The position numbers were made by a program, and so were the translations under genes. A stretch of DNA of 64,000 nucleotides from NCBI GenBank assembly GCA_021849075.1, contig JAJZTH010000002.1, positions 1 through 64,000 on the forward strand, read 5' to 3'. The notes below the pieces were generated by a model. The model was not told the DNA's origin and ran no database searches. It saw only the letters and a program-made list of their open reading frames with translations. Origin of the DNA: Pseudomonadota bacterium. GTDB taxonomy: Bacteria; Pseudomonadota; Alphaproteobacteria; Sphingomonadales; Sphingomonadaceae. Of the stretch, positions 1-7,642 are shown one piece after another (the stretch's first letter is position 1; every line of letters starts with the position of its first letter).

Positions 1-233
1 GGTGTTGACACCTGAGCCGGAAACCTTTTGCCCCAGACCCCCATCCGCCCCATCTCACGCTAGCTAAGGCGGGTTGCGGCGAAGCCTGCCGTTTGAGCGG
101 CGCACGTCGAACGGCAGCATTGTCCCAGACTCTGTCCTTCCGGCGGAGCCGAAAACCGACTCCGTTTACGATAGCCTCTGGGAAAGTTTTCGGCGGCGGA
201 GCGATTGATCTGGGGTGAAATACTGGCAGCCCT

Positions 234-917
234 TCAACTATCCAGCAACCGTTTCTCGTAGACTGTGCCAATTACGATGCCATCCCACACATAGCAAAGG
301 TGCCGTTCCTGCCGACAATTCGACAAAAGTCTGGGCCGGAAAACAGCAGCACATTCGCCACCGGGATCGCGGACGCTTTCATAGACAATCCCGTCCGACC
401 CTGCATCGCGCAAGGTCCGCGCGGTTTCCTGCGATACGGCATAGCTGCTCGGATGGTACAGAGCTGGCAACGCCTCCCGCTGCCCGCGGATGTCGTGAAG
501 GCTCGCGTCGAGATCGACGGCATAGACCCGCATGTCTAGTTCCTGGGCCGGCTCGTCGGTAGCCTCAAGGAAATGCGTGCGATGATGGCGGGTCTCGGCG
601 ATTGCGGTGGCCAGTGTCAGTCCAGCATAGAAGACACCGTAGCTACCGTCGGTGAAGCGGTCGCCGACTGGATTGAGATGGGTGAACGCCGCCATGATCG
701 CCGACGTGCCGGGGCCGGAGACGCGGTCCTCAGGCGGCACAAGCGACAGCTCGCCTGCCTCGTCGCGCAGGCGGTCGTTCGTCATCGCCTCGATGGCATA
801 GACCGCTTCGAGATCGGCAGGATCGGCCACCGTTTCGAATATCGAGATCGGCGGAAATCGGCTCGGGATGATGCGGTAGCAGGGCGTCCAGCGGACTTCA
901 GACGTGGGAATGTCCAC
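234..917 (-). CDS. RES-domain toxin of a RES/Xre toxin-antitoxin pair
   Basis: The 227-aa protein matches the RES family: an N-terminal R-Y-R-like opening (CYRIIPSRFPPISIFET), a central stretch with the S-Y-G-V-F-Y-A block (about residues 93-98), and an A-E-T-R-H-H block. RES toxins deplete NAD+ in the cytoplasm. It starts with GTG three bases after the stop of the upstream antitoxin gene, so the two form one leftward operon in the usual order for this family (antitoxin first). Length fits full-length RES toxins. Toxicity and NAD+ degradation are inferred from the family, not seen here. The region downstream (1-233) shows no gene. Confidence 0.85.
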   Translation of the reverse strand: MDIPTSEVRWTPCYRIIPSRFPPISIFETVADPADLEAVYAIEAMTNDRLRDEAGELSLVPPEDRVSGPGTSAIMAAFTHLNPVGDRFTDGSYGVFYAGLTLATAIAETRHHRTHFLEATDEPAQELDMRVYAVDLDASLHDIRGQREALPALYHPSSYAVSQETARTLRDAGSDGIVYESVRDPGGECAAVFRPRLLSNCRQERHLCYVWDGIVIGTVYEKRLLDS

Positions 918-920
918 AGG

Positions 921-1331
921 TCAGCCGCGCTGCCCGTCAACATACTGACGCACGACATAGAGATCGGCGACATTGCCCGACATCATCCGGTCAAGCGCCG
1001 AGGCGCCGCCGAAAACCTGCGCTTTGTTGGGCTTGCGCACCCACTCATCGGCTGTCTTGGGCAACAGGATCTGCAGGCCTTTGTAGATTCCCATGACATA
1101 GGAAATCCGCTCCAGCGCATCCTTGGGCAAAGCCGCGACCACACCGCGCTTCCAGGATTGGAAGGTCGAACGGCTCTCCAGACCGAGCAAACGCATTTGC
1201 TCCTGCTCTTTCAGGCCCCAGGCATCGGCAATGCGGAAGAACGTGCGCAGGGCTGGCCCCGTCAGATCCTTGCGGTCGAGACTCTTGGCAAGTCCCTTTG
1301 CAGGCGCTTTGGCTGCAGCTTGGATACCCAT
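921..1331 (-). CDS. Xre/MbcA/ParS-type antitoxin partner of the RES toxin
   Basis: A 136-aa protein with an N-terminal Xre-like helical part (LRTFFRIADAWGL, then a SRSTFQSWKRG recognition-helix-like segment) and a C-terminal toxin-binding part (ISYVMGIYKGLQILL, then W-V-R-K-P-N). This is the MbcA/ParS/Xre layout. I chose the ATG at 1331 because an AAAGGA ribosome site lies nine bases before it; an in-frame ATG at 1349 (six residues longer) lacks a good site. It probably neutralises the RES toxin and represses its own promoter through the inverted repeat at 1361-1389. Confidence 0.85.
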   Translation of the reverse strand: MGIQAAAKAPAKGLAKSLDRKDLTGPALRTFFRIADAWGLKEQEQMRLLGLESRSTFQSWKRGVVAALPKDALERISYVMGIYKGLQILLPKTADEWVRKPNKAQVFGGASALDRMMSGNVADLYVVRQYVDGQRG

Positions 1332-1354
1332 GTAGGCACGTCCTTTCATGGCTT

Positions 1355-1389
1355 CATATGCTCATATTCTGCACAGAAGTCAATATGAG
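1355..1389 (-). promoter_or_regulatory. Promoter and inverted-repeat operator of the RES/Xre pair
   Basis: Read on the minus strand, a TTGACT -35 (1378-1383) is followed after 17 bases by a weak CATATG -10 (1355-1360). A perfect 8-bp inverted repeat, CTCATATT / AATATGAG, spans 1361-1389 and covers the -35 and spacer. This placement fits an autoregulatory operator bound by the Xre antitoxin; binding is inference. Confidence 0.5.
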
Positions 1390-1768
1390 ACCTGATATTG
1401 CACATTACGACCTGCGTAATGCAGCGAGACCTTCTGCTGTTGCCCATCCGGTATCCAAGGCGACGACGCCTCTCGATCAGCTAGTGGCTGCGTGTGAGGG
1501 ATGATTGCTGCCGCGCTCCATCCAGTGATCCGGTGGGGCGGAAGCCACCGACTTCTGGTCGATGAAAGCGGAGATTGCCGAGCGACATTCGTTCTCGGGC
1601 GGAGCGAAAACCACCCCTCCTTGTCGCCTGTCTGCGGGTCTCGTCACGCCTAATGCCGTCAACCCCGTGCGGGGTTCACCCTTCGCTGACGCTGCGGTGA
1701 CGGCGGCTCCCGGCCCCTTCTTTTGGCGCCATCGGGGATGGTCCCCGACCACCTTTAGGAGAAACGAC
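1390..1768. other. Intergenic leader ahead of the DUF736 gene, no gene seen
   Basis: About 380 bases separate the divergent toxin-antitoxin operon from the DUF736 gene. Open frames here have no ribosome site and no recognisable product. The part just before the DUF736 gene is GC rich and carries the good AGGAGA site at 1757-1762 used by that gene. No promoter is obvious. Confidence 0.4.
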
Positions 1769-2089
1769 ATGGCTACCATCGCAAACCTCACCGTGAAGTC
1801 CGACGACAGCTTCGAAGGCAACCTCGCAACGCTGACCGTCTCCGCGCCGATCGCGATCATCCCCAACAACCGCAAGACCAAGGACAGCGAACCCGACTAC
1901 CGCATCGTCAGCCGCAAGAACGGCTTCGAACTGGGCGCAGGCTGGAAGCGCTTTTCGCAGAACACCGGCGCCGAATATGTCTCGGTCTCGCTCTCGGCTC
2001 CCGAATTCGGAACCATCTATGGCAACATTGCCAACGCGCCAGGCGATGATCCTTCGAAGAAGGTCATCATCTGGAACCCGCCGAGCTAA
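1769..2089 (+). CDS. DUF736 family protein
   Basis: A 106-aa protein starting MATIANLTVKSDD, matching the DUF736 family that is common in conjugative plasmids and integrative elements of alphaproteobacteria. Family members are small beta-rich proteins of unknown function, usually placed near conjugation or maintenance genes. The ATG at 1769 has a strong AGGAGA site seven bases upstream. A longer in-frame opening to 1562 is not supported by a ribosome site. Here the gene stands alone, which suggests it marks the eroded edge of an integrative element. A GC hairpin follows at 2101-2124. Confidence 0.85.
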   Translation: MATIANLTVKSDDSFEGNLATLTVSAPIAIIPNNRKTKDSEPDYRIVSRKNGFELGAGWKRFSQNTGAEYVSVSLSAPEFGTIYGNIANAPGDDPSKKVIIWNPPS

Positions 2090-2100
2090 GGCGCCAGCGT

Positions 2101-2124
2101 CGGCCCCGCCTTCGGGCGGGGCCG
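2101..2124 (+). terminator. Hairpin after the DUF736 gene
   Basis: A perfect 10-bp GC stem (CGGCCCCGCC / GGCGGGGCCG) closed by a TTCG tetraloop lies 11 bases after the stop codon. There is no T run, so it may stabilise the 3' end or act as an imperfect intrinsic terminator. Confidence 0.5.
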
Positions 2125-2313
2125 AACTCACGCCAGTGCAAGAAAAGCAGCATGTTCGACGCCACGCGCATTGCCTGGAAATAGTGGGCGACGCAGATCG
2201 AATGGCCACCATGACGGCGTCCCCATCGACATATAGGTCTCCCGCGAATTGGACGAGCTCGTCGGCTTGCGCGCGCTTGGCACTGATCGCCTCGCCAGCC
2301 AGATGTATGGTCG

Positions 2314-2350
2314 CGGAATTATCTCGCATCTCACATGCGCGATAATTCCG
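2314..2350. repeat. 37-bp inverted repeat with 5-bp centre
   Basis: Two 16-base arms, CGGAATTATCTCGCAT (2314-2329) and ATGCGCGATAATTCCG (2335-2350), pair with one mismatch around a 5-base centre. The stretch 2125-2479 has no supported gene. Arm length and the short centre resemble a tyrosine-recombinase core site or a dimeric regulator site; which one is not decided by sequence. Confidence 0.6.
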
Positions 2351-2479
2351 AAATCTGGAGCGTACCGAGCTGGGGCATCTGCCCCGCCTTCGGGCGAGAC
2401 CATCTCTGCTTGGTCCCGCTGCACGTCCGAAATACGTGTACGTTTTTCGGACAGCGCCCTGGAAGCGCGTCCTGTCGGC

Positions 2480-2875
2480 CTACCGCCGGATGTTGCGGAG
2501 AGTTGTCACCTCTTCCGGATGGCGATCAAGAATCTCGATCAAGCCGACGGCAGCTACGCTGGGCTGCATTGTACCACGCTCATACTTTTGGAACGCTCGG
2601 CGCCCACCGCCGATGATCCGGCCAGCTTCCTCCTGGGTCAGACCCAGCTTCTTCCGAACGGCCTTGATCCGCGCCGCATAATCCATGCGCAGTTCACGGT
2701 AAGCGCATTCTACAGCTTGCAAATCTTCGCCGGAGTGGACCGAATCGCTATCGTCCTCCGGATACCAGCCGTGGACATCGACATCTCGCGACAAAGATCC
2801 CACGCAAACCGTTTGTGCGCGGGCATCGCGGCGCAGGAGTTTGCCGGTATCAGGGTGAATCCGCGTTTGGGCCAT
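2480..2875 (-). CDS. MqsA-family antitoxin without a visible toxin
   Basis: A 131-aa protein whose C-terminal half is an HTH_Xre domain of MqsA type (IKAVRKKLGLTQEEAGRIIG, then RAFQKYERGTMQPS and LIEILDRHPE). The N-terminal part (about residues 1-60) lacks the CxxC zinc pairs of canonical MqsA and has only one or two cysteines. In this family the antitoxin controls an mRNase or other toxin encoded just upstream, but the 150 bases upstream toward hipB hold only a short degenerate frame. It may be an orphan antitoxin or a remnant; it could still repress its own promoter. Confidence 0.75.
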   Translation of the reverse strand: MAQTRIHPDTGKLLRRDARAQTVCVGSLSRDVDVHGWYPEDDSDSVHSGEDLQAVECAYRELRMDYAARIKAVRKKLGLTQEEAGRIIGGGRRAFQKYERGTMQPSVAAVGLIEILDRHPEEVTTLRNIRR

Positions 2876-2975
2876 GCGTTACAAATACACCTTCAAGGTT
2901 GTTTCGGCCATTGGAAATCGAAGTGCCGTGTTGCCTCAGTTTGCACCATTGCATCCCGACTTGCGACAGATCACA

Positions 2976-3000
2976 GTATGTCATATACGGATATTATAAT
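2976..3000 (+). promoter_or_regulatory. Probable hipBA promoter region
   Basis: A perfect TATAAT lies at 2995-3000, 29 bases before the hipB start. No convincing -35 is visible; an imperfect palindrome GTATGTCATATAC at 2976-2988 sits where a HipB operator could be. Confidence 0.35.
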
Positions 3001-3028
3001 CTTTTAGAAGTTCATATATGGGTGGTTT

Positions 3029-3400
3029 ATGGGTTCTCCGAAATCGAAGTTGGCCTTGGAGCGGCTGGGACAGGACATTCGTGGCGCTCGTCTCAGACGC
3101 GGCATAGCCATTGCCGATCTCGCAGTAAGGTCCGGAACATCGCCGAGTTCCATCGCGCGCTTGGAAAAGGGGGATTCAGGTGTCGGGATCGGCACACTGG
3201 CTGACGTTCTTGTCGCACTTGGCCTCATCGAAAGGCTCGCCGATCTCGTGGATATCCGCAAAGACGATTTGGGCTTGGCGCTGGCAACGCAGCAACTGCC
3301 CAAACGGGGCAAGACCTTTGCGTCTTCAATGCGCAAACAGAAGTCGCAGAGCGATAGCAATGGCAATACGGACTCTGATCCCGAAGGCATTGGGTTCTGA
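3029..3400 (+). CDS. hipB: HipB-like Xre antitoxin/repressor
   Basis: A 123-aa protein with an N-terminal helix-turn-helix (about residues 10-65; motif IADLAVRSGTSPSSIARLEKG) typical of HipB. The C-terminal tail is basic and low in structure. Its stop overlaps the hipA start in TGATG (3398-3402), so the two are translationally coupled. By family, HipB dimers bind HipA, hold it inactive, and repress the operon. The ribosome site is weak (GGGTGG), so translation may be poor or start control unusual. Confidence 0.85.
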   Translation: MGSPKSKLALERLGQDIRGARLRRGIAIADLAVRSGTSPSSIARLEKGDSGVGIGTLADVLVALGLIERLADLVDIRKDDLGLALATQQLPKRGKTFASSMRKQKSQSDSNGNTDSDPEGIGF

Positions 3401-4632
3401 TGGCTCAGTTTCATGCCCGCGTCGCACTTGGCGAGTCCTTGGCGCCCGTCGGCCAATTGCGCTTTACCCAAGCAGGTCCGCGTCAATTTTCAGCCTTCAT
3501 GTATGACAAATCATGGGTCGACGATCCACGAGCTTTTGAAATCCAACCCGGCTACTCGCTTGATAGCGGACCATTCCACACTTCCGGGCAGGCGGGTTTG
3601 TCCCGCGACGCCCTTGCTGGCGTTTTTGCGGATGCTGCACCCGATAGTTGGGGGCGACGCCTTCTTGAATTGGCCTATGGCAAGGGCTTGTCCGAGTTTG
3701 AGTATCTGACACTAACCGATGATCACTGCCGCCAGGGCGCGCTTCGTTTTCTGGATGACAATGGTGCCATCATTCGCGGAGCCGCTGTTGATGCCGTGCC
3801 CAGGGTCATCGATCTTGAAACGATCACCACCATTGCCCGTGCTTATGAGCAAGGCCATGATATCAGCCACGAGGAAATGCGGGCGCTGGCCGGAGCCGGC
3901 GGGTCAGGGGGAGCGAGGCCCAAGGCCAATGTGAGGGATGGAGAAGATCTCTGGCTGGCGAAATTCACCTCAGTCCACGACCAGCAGCCGATCGAACGGG
4001 TAGAGGTGGCAACAATCAAACTGGCGAAGGCCTGCGGTATCAGAACGCCTGATGTGCGGCTGGAACTAGGAGACACCCCTTTTCCGGTCGCCTTGGTCCA
4101 GCGCTTCGATCGCCGAGGCACAGCCCGTATACCCTACATCTCGGCGCGCACTGCTTTGGGCAAGACTGGAACCGAACTTGGGTCATACACTGAAATCATA
4201 GACTTCATGCGAGCCAACTCGGCGGATCCTGCCGCTGATTTCCGCGAACTTTTCCTCCGCTTGGTATTCACGATCCTCGTATCCAACAAAGATGACCACC
4301 TAAAAAATCATGGGTTTCTGTATGTGGGCAACAACCGTTGGCGCCTGTCGCCAATGTTTGACGTGAACCCAGCGCCGGACCGGAACCCGCATCTTGAAAC
4401 TGCCATCCTGGAAGGCGGTACGCACGAGCGCTCAATCGCAATGGCGCTCGAAGCCTGCGCATTTTTCGAAATCGAAGAACCTGTTGCTCGAACGATTATT
4501 CGGCAAACAGCAGAGCAGATATCGCAAAGTTGGCGCGTTGCCTTACGAGAGGAAGGTGTTTCTGGGGCTCTTGCACGGGCGTATGAACCAGCCTTTGCAA
4601 ACGATCAGATGGCAATAGCACTCACACTATAA
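3400..4632 (+). CDS. hipA: HipA-family serine/threonine kinase toxin
   Basis: The 410-aa protein has the whole HipA layout. There is an N-terminal HipA_N/Couple_hipA part (LSRDALAGVFADAAPDSWGRRLL), a glycine loop GAGGSGGARPKA (about residues 165-176) for ATP, the kinase catalytic segment NKDDHLKNHGFL (about 295-306) with the general-base Asp and Asn, and the metal-binding MFDVNPAPDRN (about 319-329). Family members phosphorylate aminoacyl-tRNA synthetases or related targets and slow growth. Nothing suggests inactivation. It is coupled to hipB upstream; the IS256 element lies 146 bases downstream and does not touch it. Confidence 0.9.
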   Translation: MAQFHARVALGESLAPVGQLRFTQAGPRQFSAFMYDKSWVDDPRAFEIQPGYSLDSGPFHTSGQAGLSRDALAGVFADAAPDSWGRRLLELAYGKGLSEFEYLTLTDDHCRQGALRFLDDNGAIIRGAAVDAVPRVIDLETITTIARAYEQGHDISHEEMRALAGAGGSGGARPKANVRDGEDLWLAKFTSVHDQQPIERVEVATIKLAKACGIRTPDVRLELGDTPFPVALVQRFDRRGTARIPYISARTALGKTGTELGSYTEIIDFMRANSADPAADFRELFLRLVFTILVSNKDDHLKNHGFLYVGNNRWRLSPMFDVNPAPDRNPHLETAILEGGTHERSIAMALEACAFFEIEEPVARTIIRQTAEQISQSWRVALREEGVSGALARAYEPAFANDQMAIALTL

Positions 4633-4778
4633 CGCCATATTTGAAAGATAAAATGCCACTATAATTCACATATGATGGACAAATAGCTTTGCGGACCTGT
4701 CGTGGTCATGCGGTCCCATATGGGTGACGGCGGCGCAGCATTGGTTACAAGATCATCACGCCAGCGCCGCGGGCATAT

Positions 4779-6206
4779 GATCGTGTCCCACAGCGTGGTG
4801 TAGGTTCGCTGGGATAGCCACAGCGACCTCCGGCTAAGCCGGATTGATCATGCTGCCATGGCAGGCAACGTGATGATGGGATTATCGCTTAAACCTGAGA
4901 CGCTCTCAAGTGTCATGTAGCGGCAGCGTTGGACGGCCCATTCGTCGTTCTGTTCCAGAAGGATAGCGCCGACGAGACGGGTAATCGCCTCTTCGTTGGG
5001 GAAGATACCGACAACATCGGTGCGCCGCTTGATCTCGCCATTGAGCCGCTCGATCGGATTGTTGCTGTGCAACTTCGTGCGGTGTTGGGCTGGGAAGGTC
5101 ATGTAGGCCAGCACATCCTCCTCGGCGCTGTCCATCAGAGTAGCGAGTTTTGGCACGGTAGGGCGCAATTGATCGGCGACGCTACGCCATTGGGCCTTTG
5201 CGGCCTCTGGAGTTTCCTGGGCGAAAGCGGTGGCGATGAATGCCGACACGACCCGGCGTCCACTCTTGCCGGCATGGGCCAGCGCATTGCGCATAAAATG
5301 AACCCGGCATCGCTGCCAGGTGGCGCTGAACACTTTGGCGACGGAGGCTTTTATGCCTTCATGGGAATCTGAGATCACCAGCTTCACGCCGCGCAGACCG
5401 CGACGAGCAAGGCTGCGTAGAAACTCGGTCCAGAAGACCTCCGCTTCGGAATGACCGATCGCCATGCCGAGCACTTCGCGCCGGCCATCGCTGTTAACGC
5501 CAACGGCAATGATGACCGCGACAGAGACGATGCGACCGGCTCGCCGCACTTTGATGTAGGTCGCGTCCATCCAGAGATAGGGCCAGTCGCCTTCGATCGG
5601 ACGATCGAGAAAGGCCTTCACCCGCTCGTCGATCTCCACGCACAGTCGGCTGACCTGGCTCTTTGAGATCCCACTCATGCCCATGGCTTTGACCAGATCG
5701 TCCACAGAGCGGGTCGAGATCCCCTGGATATAAGCTTCCTGGATGACGGCCGTCAGTGCCTTCTCTGCCATACGGCGGGGCTCCAGAAACCCTGGAAAAT
5801 ATGTTCCCTTGCGCAGCTTGGGGATCCGCAGCTCGACCGTGCCTGCCCGCGTCTCCCAGTCCCGATCCCGATAGCCGTTGCGCTGCGCGAGGCGCTCAGG
5901 ATCTTTCTCACCATAGGCAGCGCCGGTCGCACCGCCCACTTCCAGTTCCATCAGCCGCTGCGCGGCAAAGCCGATCATGTCGCGTAGAAAATCGCCGTCG
6001 GCTGTCTTCCCAACCAGAGCGTGCAGGTCCATCTTGTCATTGGTCATCGGAGGTCTCCGTAAGTTGAGCTTCGCAACCCAAACTTATCCGAAGTTCGCCG
6101 GTGACCACCCGCGAAACTGACCGGCCGCTACAGCGCTTTATCGATGAGCGCGCGTCCGGTCAGCTTCGCTACCCTCAAAACCTACACCACGCGCCGGGAC
6201 ACGACC
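4779..6206 (-). mobile_element. IS256-family insertion sequence, complete
   Basis: The element is 1428 bp. Its ends are 28-bp imperfect inverted repeats (4779-4806 and 6179-6206, 24 of 28 matching), each reading inward with the core GCGTGGTGTAGGTT. It is flanked by a perfect 9-bp direct repeat, CGGGCATAT, at 4770-4778 and 6207-6215, the expected target duplication for this family. It carries one transposase gene. Intact ends, intact duplication and an open transposase suggest recent arrival. It inserted between hipA and the integrase gene and broke no visible gene. Confidence 0.92.
4848..6047 (-). CDS. IS256-family (mutator-type) transposase
   Basis: A 399-aa DDE transposase. The N-terminal half holds [22 protein letters not shown]; the catalytic core shows the first Asp in [12 protein letters not shown] (about residue 162), the second in [12 protein letters not shown] (about 229) and the Glu in [15 protein letters not shown] (about 335). 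Length matches full-length family members (about 390-420). It catalyses excision and copy-out/paste-in of the flanking IS ends. ATG codons at 6047 and 6032 are both possible starts. No frameshift is seen. Confidence 0.93.
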   Translation of the reverse strand: MTNDKMDLHALVGKTADGDFLRDMIGFAAQRLMELEVGGATGAAYGEKDPERLAQRNGYRDRDWETRAGTVELRIPKLRKGTYFPGFLEPRRMAEKALTAVIQEAYIQGISTRSVDDLVKAMGMSGISKSQVSRLCVEIDERVKAFLDRPIEGDWPYLWMDATYIKVRRAGRIVSVAVIIAVGVNSDGRREVLGMAIGHSEAEVFWTEFLRSLARRGLRGVKLVISDSHEGIKASVAKVFSATWQRCRVHFMRNALAHAGKSGRRVVSAFIATAFAQETPEAAKAQWRSVADQLRPTVPKLATLMDSAEEDVLAYMTFPAQHRTKLHSNNPIERLNGEIKRRTDVVGIFPNEEAITRLVGAILLEQNDEWAVQRCRYMTLESVSGLSDNPIITLPAMAA

Positions 6207-6235
6207 CGGGCATATCCGCTAGCTTTCGCTATGGA

Positions 6236-7501
6236 TTAGGCTTGAGGCAGCTTTTCCAATCGCTTTGCACCCATTTCGAGCAACCGGGCGATTTCATCGG
6301 ATGTCCGCTGGACGGCAAGCTTGAGTGCGTCGTCAATGTGGATGTAATCCTGCGTCACATTCTGCGAGGCATGGCCCAACATGGCGCGGATCGTCAGTTC
6401 GGAGAACCCGAGTTCGCCGGCCATACTGCCGAATGTGTGCCGCAATGTATGAGGCGTAACGCCTTTCAATTCGACGAGCTGACAAACACGCTGGAGCACC
6501 GAGCCGACGGCGGTAAACGGTCCGTCTGATGACATGGACGGGAACACATAAGGGCTGCCCGCCACCTCTGGCTGCGTCATAACGACTTTGGCGGCTTCGG
6601 GTCCTAGCGCGCGGATCTGCGCATCGCTTTTCGTGTCAGGGAAGGCCACATAAAGGCCATGTGCATTGACCCAGGCGCGCTGCATCGCCTGCGCCTCCTC
6701 TCGCCGGTAGCCGGTAAGAATAAGGGTGCGGATGACCGCAAGGCCTGTCGGACTGTCTCCTCTGCGTTCGGCGTAGGCCAGGCCCTTGCCAAGCATTTCG
6801 ATCTCTTTCGAGCTCAGGCGCCGGGTCCGCTTCTGGGTCGCAAGCTTTTTAGCGCCCTTGGTAGGATGCTGATCAATCAGGCCCTTGTGCTTGGCGTGGC
6901 CAAGGATCGCCTGCAATGTGCCGACGCAGCGGCCTGCTACGCCGGGGCCACCGGTGGCTTTCCCGCCGCGACCGCCAGATCGCAGCTTCGCGGTTTTGCC
7001 GTGCAGAACGTCGGTCTGCATCTTCTCGACATCGGCAATCGTCAGGTGCCGCGCTTTGCGATTACCCAGCAGCGGCTTGATGTGCGTCTCAATGCGGCTC
7101 TCATCCATGTTCAGGGAAGACGTCTTGATCGGACGATTCCGGCGGCCGAGCAGATTTCCGGCGCGAGCCTCCTTCAGATACCAGTCGCACATCGCCGTGA
7201 CCGTCATCTCTGCGCGCGCCGCGATTACCTCTTCTGCAGGGTCCAGGCCCGCCGCAACTTCACCCAGTTTGATCTTGGCCAGATCGCGGGCCTGCTCGAC
7301 GGTGATCAAACCAAAACGCCCGATTTTGACCCGGCGGATACGCCCTTCCTGGTTCACATATTGGATGACGAACGACTTCACGCCGCTCGCTCCAACCCTA
7401 ATTCCGAACCCTTTGATCTCGGTGTCCCAAAGGAAGCTCTGTCCGGATGCCGGAATCGATAAAGCGTCGATATTCCGCTTGTTTAGCTTCGCCAGTGCCA
7501 T
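6236..7501 (-). CDS. int: P4-type tyrosine integrase of the left-hand genomic island
   Basis: A 421-aa integrase with an N-terminal DUF4102 arm-binding domain (residues 1-90, LWDTEIKGFGIRV), a SAM-like core-binding domain (about 105-215) and a C-terminal catalytic domain. Active-site residues are visible: R in LTGYRREEAQAM, H-x-x-R in HTLRHTFGSMA, H in LGHASQNVTQDY and the Tyr in the same block. It lies 180 bases from the tRNA-Gly remnant, which is the usual setting for integrases that use tRNA 3' ends. It reads away from the att site. It most likely belongs to an island that continues beyond the left edge, not to the serine-integrase phage next door. Confidence 0.92.
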   Translation of the reverse strand: MALAKLNKRNIDALSIPASGQSFLWDTEIKGFGIRVGASGVKSFVIQYVNQEGRIRRVKIGRFGLITVEQARDLAKIKLGEVAAGLDPAEEVIAARAEMTVTAMCDWYLKEARAGNLLGRRNRPIKTSSLNMDESRIETHIKPLLGNRKARHLTIADVEKMQTDVLHGKTAKLRSGGRGGKATGGPGVAGRCVGTLQAILGHAKHKGLIDQHPTKGAKKLATQKRTRRLSSKEIEMLGKGLAYAERRGDSPTGLAVIRTLILTGYRREEAQAMQRAWVNAHGLYVAFPDTKSDAQIRALGPEAAKVVMTQPEVAGSPYVFPSMSSDGPFTAVGSVLQRVCQLVELKGVTPHTLRHTFGSMAGELGFSELTIRAMLGHASQNVTQDYIHIDDALKLAVQRTSDEIARLLEMGAKRLEKLPQA

Positions 7502-7566
7502 TCAGACCTCCAAATCATATTACGCGGACCCTGCCGGAGGGCAAAAGTAACAGTAACGTAATAGGA

Positions 7567-7637
7567 TTTTATCGTTTCGAGGCCAAGAGACGGAAATGCG
7601 CTTCGGCATAAAAACTCTTAAACCGTTGTTTTATCGT
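7567..7637 (+). repeat. Two TTTTATCGT direct repeats between integrase and tRNA remnant
   Basis: The 9-mer TTTTATCGT occurs at 7567-7575 and 7629-7637, in the AT-rich 180 bases between the P4-type integrase start and its presumed attachment site. Direct repeats in this position often are arm-type integrase sites; here that is only a suggestion. Confidence 0.3.
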
Positions 7638-7642
7638 AGTAT

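Noticed and set aside
1676..2424. Reverse-strand frames around the DUF736 gene as small toxins
   Set aside because: No ribosome sites, compositionally like shadows, and no similarity I can recognise.
2876..3028. Missing toxin of the MqsA-type antitoxin
   Set aside because: Only a short frame ending MAETTLKVYL can be read, too little to call a toxin or a remnant.
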